Below the pieces are notes generated by a model. It was not told where the DNA came from, made no database searches, and was given only the letters and a program-made list of their open reading frames with translations. The translations under genes were made by a program, and so were the position numbers. Positions 9,218 to 18,093 of a DNA stretch of 49,180 nucleotides are shown piece by piece. How positions within the stretch are numbered: position 1 is the first letter of the stretch; the number at the start of each line of letters is the position of its first letter. This DNA is from JAVBNW01 sp031551255 (GTDB lineage Bacteria > Bacillota > Clostridia > Christensenellales > UBA1750), in contig JAVBNW010000103.1 of NCBI GenBank assembly GCA_031551255.1, positions 1 through 49,180 of the forward strand. The letters run 5' to 3'.

Positions 9218-9405
9218 ACAATCTCTCCGTTCTTTTGCCTTCGGGCAAGAATAATCGTCGACCCAACAAAGAAGGTCAGGAACAAAAGGTTAAAAAGGCC
9301 GCCGGCGAACACGACTTTGAATGGCTGCAGCAGCATATCGCCTAAAAACATTATCAGAGCACCTGATTCGCCAATGAGTCCTGTCTACGGGATTTTCTTC
9401 CGCAT
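9214..9405 (-). pseudogene. Small membrane ORF interrupted by an amber codon
   Basis: Behind a very good ribosome site (AAGGAGG, 9411-9417 region), ATG at 9405 opens a frame reading MRKKIP, then TAG (9385-9387), then 56 more codons to a TGA at 9214-9216. That stop overlaps the methyltransferase start as ATGA. The part after the TAG has a hydrophobic segment (FNLLFLTFFVGSTIILA) and a basic tail (RRQKN), as in a one- or two-helix small membrane protein. The intact translational frame on both sides of the TAG suggests a recently broken gene, an internal restart at the ATG of MFLGDML, or read-through. I do not recognise the family. Confidence 0.55.
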
Positions 9406-9441
9406 ACTGACCTCCTTTTGATGATTTGCGGGTCTGGGTAT

Positions 9442-10824
9442 TTACGCCGCCATATCTCCGCGCTGCCTGCTGCGCAAGCTGTTAAACTCCCGCTTCACCA
9501 GGATAAGCGTGATCAGCACGATGACCGTGTCGATGGCAAACGAGCCCCAGTACACCCCGCCAACGCCAATCATGCGCGGCAATATCAGCATTACCGGCAC
9601 ATAGAAAACAAGTTGGCGCGCAATGCCCAAGAGCGCCGCAGGCTTGCCCTTGTCCACGGAGGGGAACAGCGTCATGGCCATAAAGATGAAGGACAGCAAC
9701 GGCAATATCAGCATCATCACGCGGAAGTAAGCAATAGGCTCGCTTCCAAAGATTTGGCCAGGAAGCATCATTCCCATGATAAAATCCGGGGCGATCATGG
9801 AGACCAGCCAGAACGGGACGGTCAACAGCAGAGACGTTACCGAGAAAATCTTATAGGAGCGTATGACCCGGTCGTATTGCTGTGCGCCGTAATTAATGCC
9901 GATCACCGGCTGTAGCGCGCGCATGAGGCCATAAATCGGCGTGAGCAGGAAGTTGAATACGCGCATGATGACCCCGTAAAATGCCACATCCGACATCGTG
10001 CCGTATTTCGCAAGTGCGTTGAGTACGAAGAACGATTGTACCAGCCACATGAGGTTCATGATCAGCGAGGACATCCCCAGACGGATGATCGACGAGGTAA
10101 TATCCTTATCCAAACGCAGCGAGAACATCTTTGAGCGGAAAGAAGCGTGCCCCCTACCGAAATAGACCCAGCCGATGATGGAGTAGACGAGCATCCCGAT
10201 GTTCGTGCCCCACGCGGCGCCGGCCACGCCCATATTTAGAGATCCCATAAAAATGTAGTTACACAGCGCGTTGACCGCAAGCCCGGCGGCCATCATAACG
10301 GCGGCGGTTTTCATGCGGCCCTCCGCACGGACGATCATATTGCCCGCCAGCCCGTATACCCAAAAAAGCGCGCCGAATACGGTGATGCGAAAGTATTCGT
10401 CCCCGAAGGCCAACGCCTCACCCTGCCCGCCCATGGTGGCGAGGAGCTGACGTGAAAAGAGCAATCCCAGCACTGTAAACAGCGCGGTAACGATCAGCGA
10501 CAGGGCATTTACATTGCCCATCAGCTTCGACTGTGTTTCTTTGTCGTTGCGACCAAGCGCAATGCTTAAAAGCGCGCCCGCGCCAACGCCGACGAGGGAG
10601 CCGAACGCCACGCTGATCTGCGAGAGTGGATAGGCAACCGAGATGCCCGCAAGCGCTGTCTCGCCCACAAAGTGTCCGACGAATATGGCATCCAGCACCG
10701 AATTGAAACCGTATAGAACCATGGCGATGATGGCGGGCCACGAGAGGTTCCACATGACACCCCACAGGTTTCCTTTCAGTATAAATTGTTTTTGTTTTTC
10801 CTTAGAACCGATTGTGCCTTGCAT
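9442..10824 (-). CDS. MATE-family efflux transporter
   Basis: A 460-residue polytopic protein with about 12 helices in two similar halves. It begins with a short basic tail, then WNLSWPAIIAMVLYGFNSVL, and has GVGAGALLSIALGRND in the first half, as in MATE (NorM/DinF-like) exporters. The start is ATG at 10824 with AAGGAGG upstream. MATE proteins expel cationic drugs or metabolites using sodium or proton gradients. The 56-base gap to the upstream TetR gene contains a GTTAG-N6-CTAAC operator, tying this exporter to the same regulon as the ABC/ECF cassettes. The small amber-interrupted ORF and the methyltransferase follow in the same direction. Confidence 0.92.
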   Translation of the reverse strand: MQGTIGSKEKQKQFILKGNLWGVMWNLSWPAIIAMVLYGFNSVLDAIFVGHFVGETALAGISVAYPLSQISVAFGSLVGVGAGALLSIALGRNDKETQSKLMGNVNALSLIVTALFTVLGLLFSRQLLATMGGQGEALAFGDEYFRITVFGALFWVYGLAGNMIVRAEGRMKTAAVMMAAGLAVNALCNYIFMGSLNMGVAGAAWGTNIGMLVYSIIGWVYFGRGHASFRSKMFSLRLDKDITSSIIRLGMSSLIMNLMWLVQSFFVLNALAKYGTMSDVAFYGVIMRVFNFLLTPIYGLMRALQPVIGINYGAQQYDRVIRSYKIFSVTSLLLTVPFWLVSMIAPDFIMGMMLPGQIFGSEPIAYFRVMMLILPLLSFIFMAMTLFPSVDKGKPAALLGIARQLVFYVPVMLILPRMIGVGGVYWGSFAIDTVIVLITLILVKREFNSLRSRQRGDMAA

Positions 10825-10845
10825 GAAGATCCTCCTTGCAAATTA

Positions 10846-10861
10846 GTTAGACATGGCTAAC
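10846..10861. promoter_or_regulatory. GTTAG-N6-CTAAC operator before the MATE gene
   Basis: GTTAG (10846-10850), acatgg, CTAAC (10857-10861), in a context almost identical to the site at 31255-31270 (AATTAGTTAGACAT.GCTAACC). It lies between the TetR stop and the MATE ribosome site. No good -10 is seen just upstream on the minus strand. Either the site overlaps a weak promoter or it affects read-through from TetR. Confidence 0.65.
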
Positions 10862-10880
10862 CGACTGGCGAAAAAAAAGA

Positions 10881-11498
10881 CTAAACGCTAAATATCTCCC
10901 GCCAACCAGGGTTGAAAAATCGCATGAGTGTACGGATAAGCCGCATGGCTTTTTCGCGGGGAATATCGTGGCGCACAACCTCGAACACGGCATAAAATTC
11001 TGCGCTGACCATCAGATGCAGCTCTTCTTTTCCGATCTCGGGCACAGTGCCGCCAAGCGCTCTTTTTTCGGCCAGATACTCCAGAGAAAGGCGCACCTCA
11101 ATATCGACAACAGAATCCATAAAGCCTTCGAATGAGCTGCCCGCAGCACAGTTGAGCAACAGGCGGAACGCATCGATGTTGTCATAAATAAAGCCAAGCA
11201 AGGACGAAAGATACTGATCCATCGACTCATCCATATCGTAAGATTTCCCTTCGCGCAGAAGCTTGAGGCTGGACTCCTCCGACTGTGTGAAGCGGCGGAA
11301 CGTTTCATCCACCACGGGTCTGACCAGCGCGCTAAACATTGCGTCCTTATTGGGAAAGCGCACATAGAGGGCGCCCGTCGTCACATCGGCCGCTTTGGCT
11401 ATGTTGCGCATTGACGCTTTCTCAAAGCCGAGTGAAAGAAACTCCGATTTTGCGCTATCAAGCACTTTTGATAATGTTCCTTCGACCTGCTTTGCCAT
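10881..11498 (-). CDS. TetR-family regulator
   Basis: A 205-residue protein with an N-terminal TetR DNA-binding domain: the helix-turn-helix is SMRNIAKAADVTTGALYVRF (residues ~28-47), followed by a divergent ligand domain. The start is ATG at 11498 with GGAGG 9 bases before it. It has a near-consensus promoter and a palindromic site upstream, pointing to self-repression. It is a clear paralogue of the TetR at 32648-33280 (both share FLSLGF/FLVSGF, ..RNIAKA, TTGA.Y and a following KDA), and their operators match. The MATE gene follows in the same direction, so MATE is the probable target. Confidence 0.9.
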   Translation of the reverse strand: MAKQVEGTLSKVLDSAKSEFLSLGFEKASMRNIAKAADVTTGALYVRFPNKDAMFSALVRPVVDETFRRFTQSEESSLKLLREGKSYDMDESMDQYLSSLLGFIYDNIDAFRLLLNCAAGSSFEGFMDSVVDIEVRLSLEYLAEKRALGGTVPEIGKEELHLMVSAEFYAVFEVVRHDIPREKAMRLIRTLMRFFNPGWREIFSV

Positions 11499-11522
11499 CG
11501 CGGCAGCCCTCCTTCACATATC

Positions 11523-11567
11523 GATAACACTGTTATTGATTGTAGCCGACGGCGAAAACTTTGTCAA
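11523..11567 (-). promoter_or_regulatory. TetR promoter and operator (B region)
   Basis: On the minus strand, -35 TTGACA (11562-11567), 17 bases, -10 TACAAT (11539-11544). Immediately downstream is the palindrome GATAAC-ACT-GTTATT (11523-11537). The site has the same core as the operator before the other TetR paralogue (GATAAC-GCT-GTTATC). Confidence 0.75.
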
Positions 11568-11635
11568 TACCCGGCCGCCCGCATGTGCAAAAAAGAGGGC
11601 CATCATCCTGCATTTACAGATATGACAGCCTAACT

Positions 11636-13066
11636 TTATGATAACGAAAGATCGTATTGAACTTTCCCTTTTTCCAAGTATGTTATCCGGGTAGCGGCTT
11701 CCCGGACGAGTTCCATATCGTGCGTGATCAATATAACCGCCTTTCCTTCAGCCGCGAGTTTTCGCATGAGCAGCGCCACCTCCCGCATATGCCGTCCGTC
11801 CAGCCCGCTTGTTGGTTCATCGAACACGAGCACCGGGCGATCGCGCAAACAAGCGGCAGCGATAAGCAGCCGTTGCTTTTGCCCGCCGGATAGGGACGCC
11901 GGATGCCTGTCACGAAAAGGCAGCAGATGCAACTGCCCAAGCAGTTCCTCCGCCCTGGCTTTCGTGCCGATATCCGGCTTTAGGTTCAGCATAATTTCCT
12001 CCCACACCGTGGGCGCATACAGCTGATAATCCGCATCCTGCTGCACAAAGAAGGAATGGCGGATTCTTTGCTTTCGCTTGAGTGGGGCATCCGCGAAAAA
12101 CACTGCGCCGCCGCTTTCCTTCTCAATTCCGGTGACTGTTCGAAGCAAGGTTGTCTTGCCCGCGCCATTGCTGCCTGTAATGGCCAGGATCTCCCCTGAA
12201 GAAGCGCATAGGGAAATATCCGCGATGATGGGCGACGTCCCTTTTTGCACAAACAGCTTTTCCGTGCGCAGGGCAACATTTGTATTGCGCGTCATTTCGC
12301 CGGCGGGCGTGATCTTTGGAGCTTCAAACAGCCGCAAGCCCCGCTCGTGGAGCTGATTGTCGCCGAGTGCAAGCGCATCCTTTTTCCCATACTGCTCGAT
12401 GATCCGCCCATCTTCCATGATCACCATGCGATCAAACAGATCACGCAGGTAGTGAAGACGATGCTCGGATATGATGATGGTGCATCCCTGCCGCTTCAAG
12501 CGGGTCAGCAGATCCGCCAACTGCTCGGTAGCGGATTGATCAAGATTGGCCGATGGCTCATCCAGTACCAATATAGGCGGTTTCGCGGCGCATACCGAGG
12601 CGATGGCGATCTTCTGCTTTTCGCCGCTTGAGAGCTTAAAAATATCCCGTTCGAGCAGGCCGCGAATGGGCAGAATTTCGCAAAGCTCATCCAACCGCTG
12701 ATGCATGATATCGTGGGATAGACCGTGGCATTCCATGGAGAATACGGCTTCATCGGTGGTATTGATGCAGAAAAACTGACTGCGCGGATCCTGAAAGACG
12801 CTGCCGACTTGCTTGCCGATTTGTTGCAGGGTTAACGCGGCAGCATTCTCGCCTTGCAAGAGATAACTGCCCTTAAGCTCACCCCCATGAAATTGCGGGC
12901 ACAAGCCGTTGAGTACGCGGGTCAGCGTCGTCTTGCCGCAGCCGCTGGCACCGGTGAGCAGAATGCACTCTCCCGGGCGAACGGTCAGGTTGATATCTTT
13001 CAGCGTTTCCCCTGCCGCGGAATTTTCACTTGGATACCGGTACGAAATGCCGCGCAGAGAGATCAT
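11636..13066 (-). CDS. Two-domain EcfA ATPase, cassette B
   Basis: A 476-residue tandem ATPase of the ECF type. The first domain has Walker A GASGCGKTT (39-47), signature LSSGEKQ and Walker B LVLDEPSANLD. The second has GSNGAGKTT, the FFVQQDADYQLY stretch with the Q-loop, LSGGQKQR and VFDEPTSGLD, then ITHD. Both catalytic Glu and switch His are kept. The first signature reads LSSGE rather than LSGGQ, as in all four cassettes. The start is ATG at 13066, overlapping the EcfT stop as ATGA. It powers the S/T module by dimer-like action of its two domains on the T component. It is the last gene of cassette B. Confidence 0.9.
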   Translation of the reverse strand: MISLRGISYRYPSENSAAGETLKDINLTVRPGECILLTGASGCGKTTLTRVLNGLCPQFHGGELKGSYLLQGENAAALTLQQIGKQVGSVFQDPRSQFFCINTTDEAVFSMECHGLSHDIMHQRLDELCEILPIRGLLERDIFKLSSGEKQKIAIASVCAAKPPILVLDEPSANLDQSATEQLADLLTRLKRQGCTIIISEHRLHYLRDLFDRMVIMEDGRIIEQYGKKDALALGDNQLHERGLRLFEAPKITPAGEMTRNTNVALRTEKLFVQKGTSPIIADISLCASSGEILAITGSNGAGKTTLLRTVTGIEKESGGAVFFADAPLKRKQRIRHSFFVQQDADYQLYAPTVWEEIMLNLKPDIGTKARAEELLGQLHLLPFRDRHPASLSGGQKQRLLIAAACLRDRPVLVFDEPTSGLDGRHMREVALLMRKLAAEGKAVILITHDMELVREAATRITYLEKGKVQYDLSLS

Positions 13067-13776
13067 ATCAGCACCCCCTGCAGCAGATACTCAAACGCAA
13101 AAAGCCCGCCACCAAGTAGCAAAGCTGCCCCGACCAGCACGCCGTCGCGCGATCCAAATCGTACCATGCGATATGTGGAGTTGACGCCGCTCGTATCGGC
13201 GCCCCGTGTCAACGCGGAGGCGGAAAGTTCGTCGGAGACCTTCGCTGTGCGAATGAGCATGGGTACGAGGATATACTCCGCGCTTTTTAGGGGGTGTGCC
13301 GCAAGTCCCCAGACGCTCACGCCGATTCCTCTAAACTTCTGCGCGTCCCGGATGGCGCGAAACTCCGTAAATACCGTGGGCATAAACCGGAACAGCACCG
13401 CGATGGAAATGACAAGCATCTGAGGAACGCGCATTCTTCGAAGTGTCGCAACCAAAACCCCCGTCGGCGCTTTGCTGACGGGGATTGCCGCCATCACGGG
13501 CAGCATGAGCTTGCGCATGATCTGCATAAGTACCGTAAACCCGCCGATCGAAGGAAGTTGGAGCATCCACCGCCCCAGCAAAAACAGAACAGCATATCCG
13601 ACTACCAGCCCGATGGCGTTTTTATAGCGCTTGAACAGGCACAGATAGATCGCCGTAAGCGCTGCCGTGATTGCCGGCAAAGCCTCCTGCTGAAGGAAAA
13701 AAACGCAAAAGGATACAATCAGAACGACGGCAAACCGCGCGCGCAGGTCGATTCCGCTAGTGGATTGCTGTGCCAT
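13063..13776 (-). CDS. ECF transporter T component, cassette B
   Basis: A 237-residue membrane protein with about five helices and the coupling segment TAKVSDELSASALTRGAD near residue 190, aligned with the Ala-Arg-Gly motif of EcfT. The start is ATG at 13776, overlapping the S-component stop as TGATG. The stop overlaps the EcfA start. The tight couplings on both sides indicate stoichiometric synthesis of S, T and A. Confidence 0.87.
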   Translation of the reverse strand: MAQQSTSGIDLRARFAVVLIVSFCVFFLQQEALPAITAALTAIYLCLFKRYKNAIGLVVGYAVLFLLGRWMLQLPSIGGFTVLMQIMRKLMLPVMAAIPVSKAPTGVLVATLRRMRVPQMLVISIAVLFRFMPTVFTEFRAIRDAQKFRGIGVSVWGLAAHPLKSAEYILVPMLIRTAKVSDELSASALTRGADTSGVNSTYRMVRFGSRDGVLVGAALLLGGGLFAFEYLLQGVLI

Positions 13777-14372
13777 CAGGCGACGCCCGCCGGTTTGAAA
13801 TGCTTTTTCAAAAGCTTATATCCAACAAATCCGCCGACGCCTGCCCATACGGCGGAATTGAGCGACGCCAAGCCTATCAGAAGAGGGGATGCGTATATGC
13901 TCATCATCGCTTCAACTGTTTCAGCCGGAAACCCTTGCGCCAGCATGTTGGCCGTGAACTGTTCTGTCATGAGGATATAGGGCAAATAGCTGCCCATGGT
14001 ATAGAGTGCGGCGTATAGCATGTACGCGATAATGATGCGTTTGGGTTTATGATAGCCCTTGATCAGCGAGAGCTCGCAAATGATCGCGCCGATTGTAAAA
14101 ATAACGCCGATCATAAGCTGACCAATGATGGTGATATAGATCGCCAGAATGAACATGTAAAGGAACATCGCGCCCGTGCGAGGCGCTTTACTCATCGCCA
14201 GTATAAAGATTGGCCCGCCGACCAGCATGATGAGTCCGTTTGCCGCAAAGAGCACCAGGTGCTGAGATGCCGCAAAGGGCATGCTCAAAGCCAGGCTCAA
14301 TACGATCGTCAGCGTGCTGAGCAAGGTGACAATGACGATATCCTTAAAGCCGATAAACTTTTTGTTCTCCAT
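13776..14372 (-). CDS. MptD/Trep_Strep-type putative ECF S component, cassette B
   Basis: A 198-residue protein with about six hydrophobic helices. The N-terminus MENKKFIGFKDIVIVTLLS and the C-terminus LLKKHFKPAGVA match the S components of cassettes A, C and D. The middle loop regions differ, which would suit different ligands. The start is ATG at 14372, one base after the stop of the upstream ABC half. No ligand can be assigned. Confidence 0.82.
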   Translation of the reverse strand: MENKKFIGFKDIVIVTLLSTLTIVLSLALSMPFAASQHLVLFAANGLIMLVGGPIFILAMSKAPRTGAMFLYMFILAIYITIIGQLMIGVIFTIGAIICELSLIKGYHKPKRIIIAYMLYAALYTMGSYLPYILMTEQFTANMLAQGFPAETVEAMMSIYASPLLIGLASLNSAVWAGVGGFVGYKLLKKHFKPAGVA

Positions 14373-14373
14373 C

Positions 14374-16131
14374 TTAGTTTCCTTCTCTCTTTTCGTTTTG
14401 GATACTCCAACCCTGCGTCCTGTGCTGCGTGTGCCACAGCCGGTGATACAGCCCGTTCGTATCTCTGAGCAGCTCTTCGTGCGTCCCGCGCTGGGCTACG
14501 ATACCCTGGTCGATCACCACGATCTGGTCGGCGGCGGCAATAGTCTGCAGTCGGTGCGCGATCATCACCACCGTGCGGTTTTTCGTTAAGGCATCGATGG
14601 CGCGCTGTATCTGGATCTCGTTCTCAGCGTCCAGGCTGGAGGTCGGCTCATCCAGCAGCACGATGGGCGCGTCCTTGAGGATCGCCCTGGCAATGGCGAT
14701 TCGCTGTCGTTCGCCTCCGGATAGCGTCGCGCCGCCTTCGCCGATCACGGTGTCGTACCCCTGCGGAAGCCGCATGATGAAATCGTGGCAGCAGGCCTGC
14801 CTGGCCGCTTCTATCATTTCTGCTTCCGTTTTGTCGCCCCGCCCAAACAGGATGTTGCTGCGTATGGTGTCGCCAAAGAGATAGTTTTCCTGAAACACCA
14901 TGGAGATTTGGGCGTAGAGTTCCTCAGGTCTGACTGCCGTGAGTGGCTGGTCCCCGATGCGGATATCGCCGGAATTTGCATCCCAGAAGCGTGCGATCAG
15001 GCGCAGTATCGTCGATTTACCGCTGCCGGACGGACCGACCAATGCTGTGAGTTTCCCCTTGGGAATGCGCAGGTTGATATCGCGCAGCACCTCCTTGTCG
15101 AGATAGGAGAAACGCACGTTTTCAAAACAGATATCACCCATACCGGGCAATGGGGCTTCTCCCATACTGACCGGCGCTTGCCTCAGCGCTTCCACGCGGT
15201 TTGCGGCGCCGACTGCCGTTCGCGTCAGAATCGCGCAGGTGATAGCAGCCGTGAGCGGTGTATACAGCCGGGTAGATAAGATCAAGAAGGCGAGCAGCAG
15301 CGTGATGTCCACCGAGCCGGTGAGCAGCAGCATGGATCCCGCAAAGATGATGAGAGGCGCGCCAAAGTTGATCATATGCGCCGCAAGCAGGGTCAGCGCC
15401 CCCGGAACACCTTCCTCCTTTGTGGTCTCGCTCCTAAGGGAGGCGAACGCGCCGTCAAGGCGGGAGAAGCCCGCTCCGGTCTGGTTATAGGATTTCAGGT
15501 TCCGCATTCCAAGCAGGTATTCATTCAGCATGGTGGTGGCGTGCATCCGCGCTTTGCTTACTCGGTCAGCCTGGCGAAAACGCAAGCGCATCGCCAGCCA
15601 CATGCATACGATCGACAACGGAAGCATGGCGTACATGGGCAGTGCCAGCCGCCAATCGTAGCACATCAGCATCACAAACGATAGCAGCGACATGGCGCCC
15701 ATGCTGATGATCTGCGGCAGAAAATAGGACGTCGCTTTCTCCATCTCGTCCGGATCGGAGACGAAGGTATGAATGATCTGCCCGGATTCGCGCGCCGCAA
15801 AGTAACCCAGCGGAACCCTGCGCATGCGCTCGATCATACTAAGGCGCATATTCGCCACGGCTTTATGGGAGTTATAGTAGCTGTACCGGTAGGTTAGGAT
15901 GGATATGACGCTTTGCAGAATCAGTGCGCCGGCAAGCCCGGCAGCGTACATCCACATGCGGCCCGCGTCGATCGCCGTATCAGTCTGCAGCGGCCTTATG
16001 AGTTCCGCCATGGCGAGCATGACAAACAGGGACGGCGCCATGGTGGCAGTGTTCTCGATGAACGCCCAGACGGTTGGCGCGACGAGTAAGCGCTGGTTGC
16101 CGCCGGTGATTTTGCTAAAGAAATGCTTCAT
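14374..16131 (-). CDS. ABC transporter half (exporter fold), cassette B, second partner
   Basis: A 585-residue TMD-NBD protein. About six helices precede the ATPase domain, with Walker A GPSGSGKST near 366, signature LSGGERQR, Walker B LLDEP, D-loop SSLD and IAHRL. The ATP site is complete. The start is ATG at 16131, overlapping the stop of its partner as ATGA. The C-terminal tail LYHRLWHTQHRTQGW resembles the W-ending tails of the other ABC halves here. It should pair with the product of 16128-17948. Transport direction and cargo are open. Confidence 0.9.
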   Translation of the reverse strand: MKHFFSKITGGNQRLLVAPTVWAFIENTATMAPSLFVMLAMAELIRPLQTDTAIDAGRMWMYAAGLAGALILQSVISILTYRYSYYNSHKAVANMRLSMIERMRRVPLGYFAARESGQIIHTFVSDPDEMEKATSYFLPQIISMGAMSLLSFVMLMCYDWRLALPMYAMLPLSIVCMWLAMRLRFRQADRVSKARMHATTMLNEYLLGMRNLKSYNQTGAGFSRLDGAFASLRSETTKEEGVPGALTLLAAHMINFGAPLIIFAGSMLLLTGSVDITLLLAFLILSTRLYTPLTAAITCAILTRTAVGAANRVEALRQAPVSMGEAPLPGMGDICFENVRFSYLDKEVLRDINLRIPKGKLTALVGPSGSGKSTILRLIARFWDANSGDIRIGDQPLTAVRPEELYAQISMVFQENYLFGDTIRSNILFGRGDKTEAEMIEAARQACCHDFIMRLPQGYDTVIGEGGATLSGGERQRIAIARAILKDAPIVLLDEPTSSLDAENEIQIQRAIDALTKNRTVVMIAHRLQTIAAADQIVVIDQGIVAQRGTHEELLRDTNGLYHRLWHTQHRTQGWSIQNEKREGN

Positions 16132-17948
16132 CCCCGTACCGCCTCCATTTCCGAGGCGTTCATCGTCCAGTTCTTTGCCTCATTCTGCAGCTGCCACAGC
16201 CTTTGGTATAAGCCGCCTTGATTCATCAGGTCATCGTGCGTTCCCCGCTCGGCGATTTTGCCTTGCGCCAGCACGACGATCTGGTCGGCGCCGCGGATGG
16301 TTGCCAGCCTATGGGCGATGATGATCACGGTTTTTCCGCGCAGTAAATTGGACAGCGCGTCCTGTATCAACGCTTCGTTGTCAGCGTCGGTGAAAGCAGT
16401 CGCCTCGTCCAGCACAACGATAGGCGAATCCTTGATGATGGCGCGGGCGATAGCGATACGCTGTGCCTCGCCGCCCGACAGATGGTGGCCGCCGTCGCCA
16501 AGCCGTGTTTCATAGCCATCCGGCAGTTGCTCGATGAACTCATGGCATCGCGCCGCAATAGCCGCCTGTTCTACCGCTTTCACATCGACCGGGCGATTCA
16601 TGGCGATGTTATCCCGGCCAGTGCCCGAAAACAAGAAGGTGTCTTGAAACACAAACGCCACGCTGTCCATCAGCGTACTGGTACTCATATCCCGGACATC
16701 GACGCCACCGATGCGGATTGCGCCGCGCATCACATCCCAGAACCTGGGGATCAGCTGCCCGGCCGTGGACTTTCCGCCGCCCGAAGGACCGACCAGCGCC
16801 GTTACGCTTCCCTTGGGAACCTGAAAGGAAACGTCCGCCAGTGCCCAACGCCGCAGCGGGTCATCCGCTTTTTGATAGGAGAAGGACACGTTGTCAAAGG
16901 CGATGTCGTATCCGCCTGGGGTTTGCTCTTTTTCAGGCTCCTGCAATGGCGCCGTATTCAATACGCTTTCGATCTCGTCGATGGCCACCGCGGCTTCCAG
17001 GATATTCGGCTGCAGCTGCATCAGCTCCATGATGGGTGAATACAGGCAGGGCGTGACGATCAAAAACATCAGTATTGTCAAGACAAGTCGGCTTTCACCG
17101 CCATAGATTGCAATAAGCGCGGCGGCGACCGGCATGACAAAGGTCGTGGTGGAAAGGATGGCGACCTTGAATAACGAGAACGGTATGGAGACGCGCTTGC
17201 AGAACAGCAAAAAGAAATCCCGGTAATCGGTGACGCTATCCGTCACTTCCCGAACGCCGCTCTGGTCCTGTCCGAATATCTTCACAACGGCGATGCCGCG
17301 CAAGAACTCGTTGAAGCGGTTGTTCATGCGTCCGGCCTTCGTACTCATCTCCATCATCCGCTGCTTGTTTTTCTGCCCGCTGAAGGCGATGGCCTGGATC
17401 ACAAAGGCGATGATGATGGGCACAAGCACGCCGCCGGCCAACCAGGGATTGAGGATGAACATGGTGACGAGCATGGAAATAAACAGCGGCGCCGCGCCAA
17501 TCAGGTTCGGAATCGTGTGCGCCATCAGGTTTTCAATCTTGCCCATGCCGCCATTCATCATCTTCTGAATATCGCCCGTGCCGGTCGTCTGGAAATACCC
17601 AAGCGGAAGCGTGCCGAGATAACTCGTCAGCCTCCCCCGGATGCCGTACAGAAGCTTGTATGCGCTGCGGTGAGCCCCATAGCCTCCGACCAATGTGCAA
17701 AGTACGCCCAGCGCGATAGCAACGAGTGCAAACACGCCCCAGAAGAGGAATATTCCCTTATCCAACTGATTGGCGCTTGCATATCCTTCCAATACATGCC
17801 GCACGATAAAGTACACCGAAGCAAACGGGATCACCTCGCACAAGATGCCGATAACGCTCCCCAAAAGGCTTATCGTCCACGCCGTTCTTTTTTCCGACGC
17901 TATTTCAAATAGATAGCCGATATTGCTCTTACGCCGCTCGTTTTGCAT
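16128..17948 (-). CDS. ABC transporter half (exporter fold), cassette B, first partner
   Basis: A 606-residue TMD-NBD protein and the first gene of the cassette B operon. Walker A GPSGGGKST lies near 387; LSGGEAQR, VVLDEATAFTD and IIAHRL follow. The D-loop reads AFTD while the partner has SSLD, the same split as in the other pairs. The start is ATG at 17948, with AGGAGG about 12 bases upstream, a rather long spacing. The promoter is at 18006-18034. Confidence 0.9.
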   Translation of the reverse strand: MQNERRKSNIGYLFEIASEKRTAWTISLLGSVIGILCEVIPFASVYFIVRHVLEGYASANQLDKGIFLFWGVFALVAIALGVLCTLVGGYGAHRSAYKLLYGIRGRLTSYLGTLPLGYFQTTGTGDIQKMMNGGMGKIENLMAHTIPNLIGAAPLFISMLVTMFILNPWLAGGVLVPIIIAFVIQAIAFSGQKNKQRMMEMSTKAGRMNNRFNEFLRGIAVVKIFGQDQSGVREVTDSVTDYRDFFLLFCKRVSIPFSLFKVAILSTTTFVMPVAAALIAIYGGESRLVLTILMFLIVTPCLYSPIMELMQLQPNILEAAVAIDEIESVLNTAPLQEPEKEQTPGGYDIAFDNVSFSYQKADDPLRRWALADVSFQVPKGSVTALVGPSGGGKSTAGQLIPRFWDVMRGAIRIGGVDVRDMSTSTLMDSVAFVFQDTFLFSGTGRDNIAMNRPVDVKAVEQAAIAARCHEFIEQLPDGYETRLGDGGHHLSGGEAQRIAIARAIIKDSPIVVLDEATAFTDADNEALIQDALSNLLRGKTVIIIAHRLATIRGADQIVVLAQGKIAERGTHDDLMNQGGLYQRLWQLQNEAKNWTMNASEMEAVRG

Positions 17949-18034
17949 TGACGACCGTACACCTCCTATAGTAAACTAGAGTAGTTAGATAAAGCTAACT
18001 ATTCTAGAATAACACCGGCATATATCTCAATCAA
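17948..18034. promoter_or_regulatory. Divergent promoters of cassette B with shared operator
   Basis: Minus strand: -35 TTGATT (18029-18034), 17 bases, -10 TATTCT (18006-18011), for the ABC-ABC-S-T-A operon. Plus strand: TTGACG (17948-17953), 18 bases, TAAACT (17972-17977), for the AraC gene. The palindrome TAGTTAG-ataaag-CTAACTA (17982-18001) lies between them, five bases from each -10, so one bound protein could block both. Confidence 0.75.
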
Positions 18035-18093
18035 TGCGCGCAACACAGTTTGTGACGCGAGGGAGAATATTGCGTTCAAAAAGGAGAATGACC

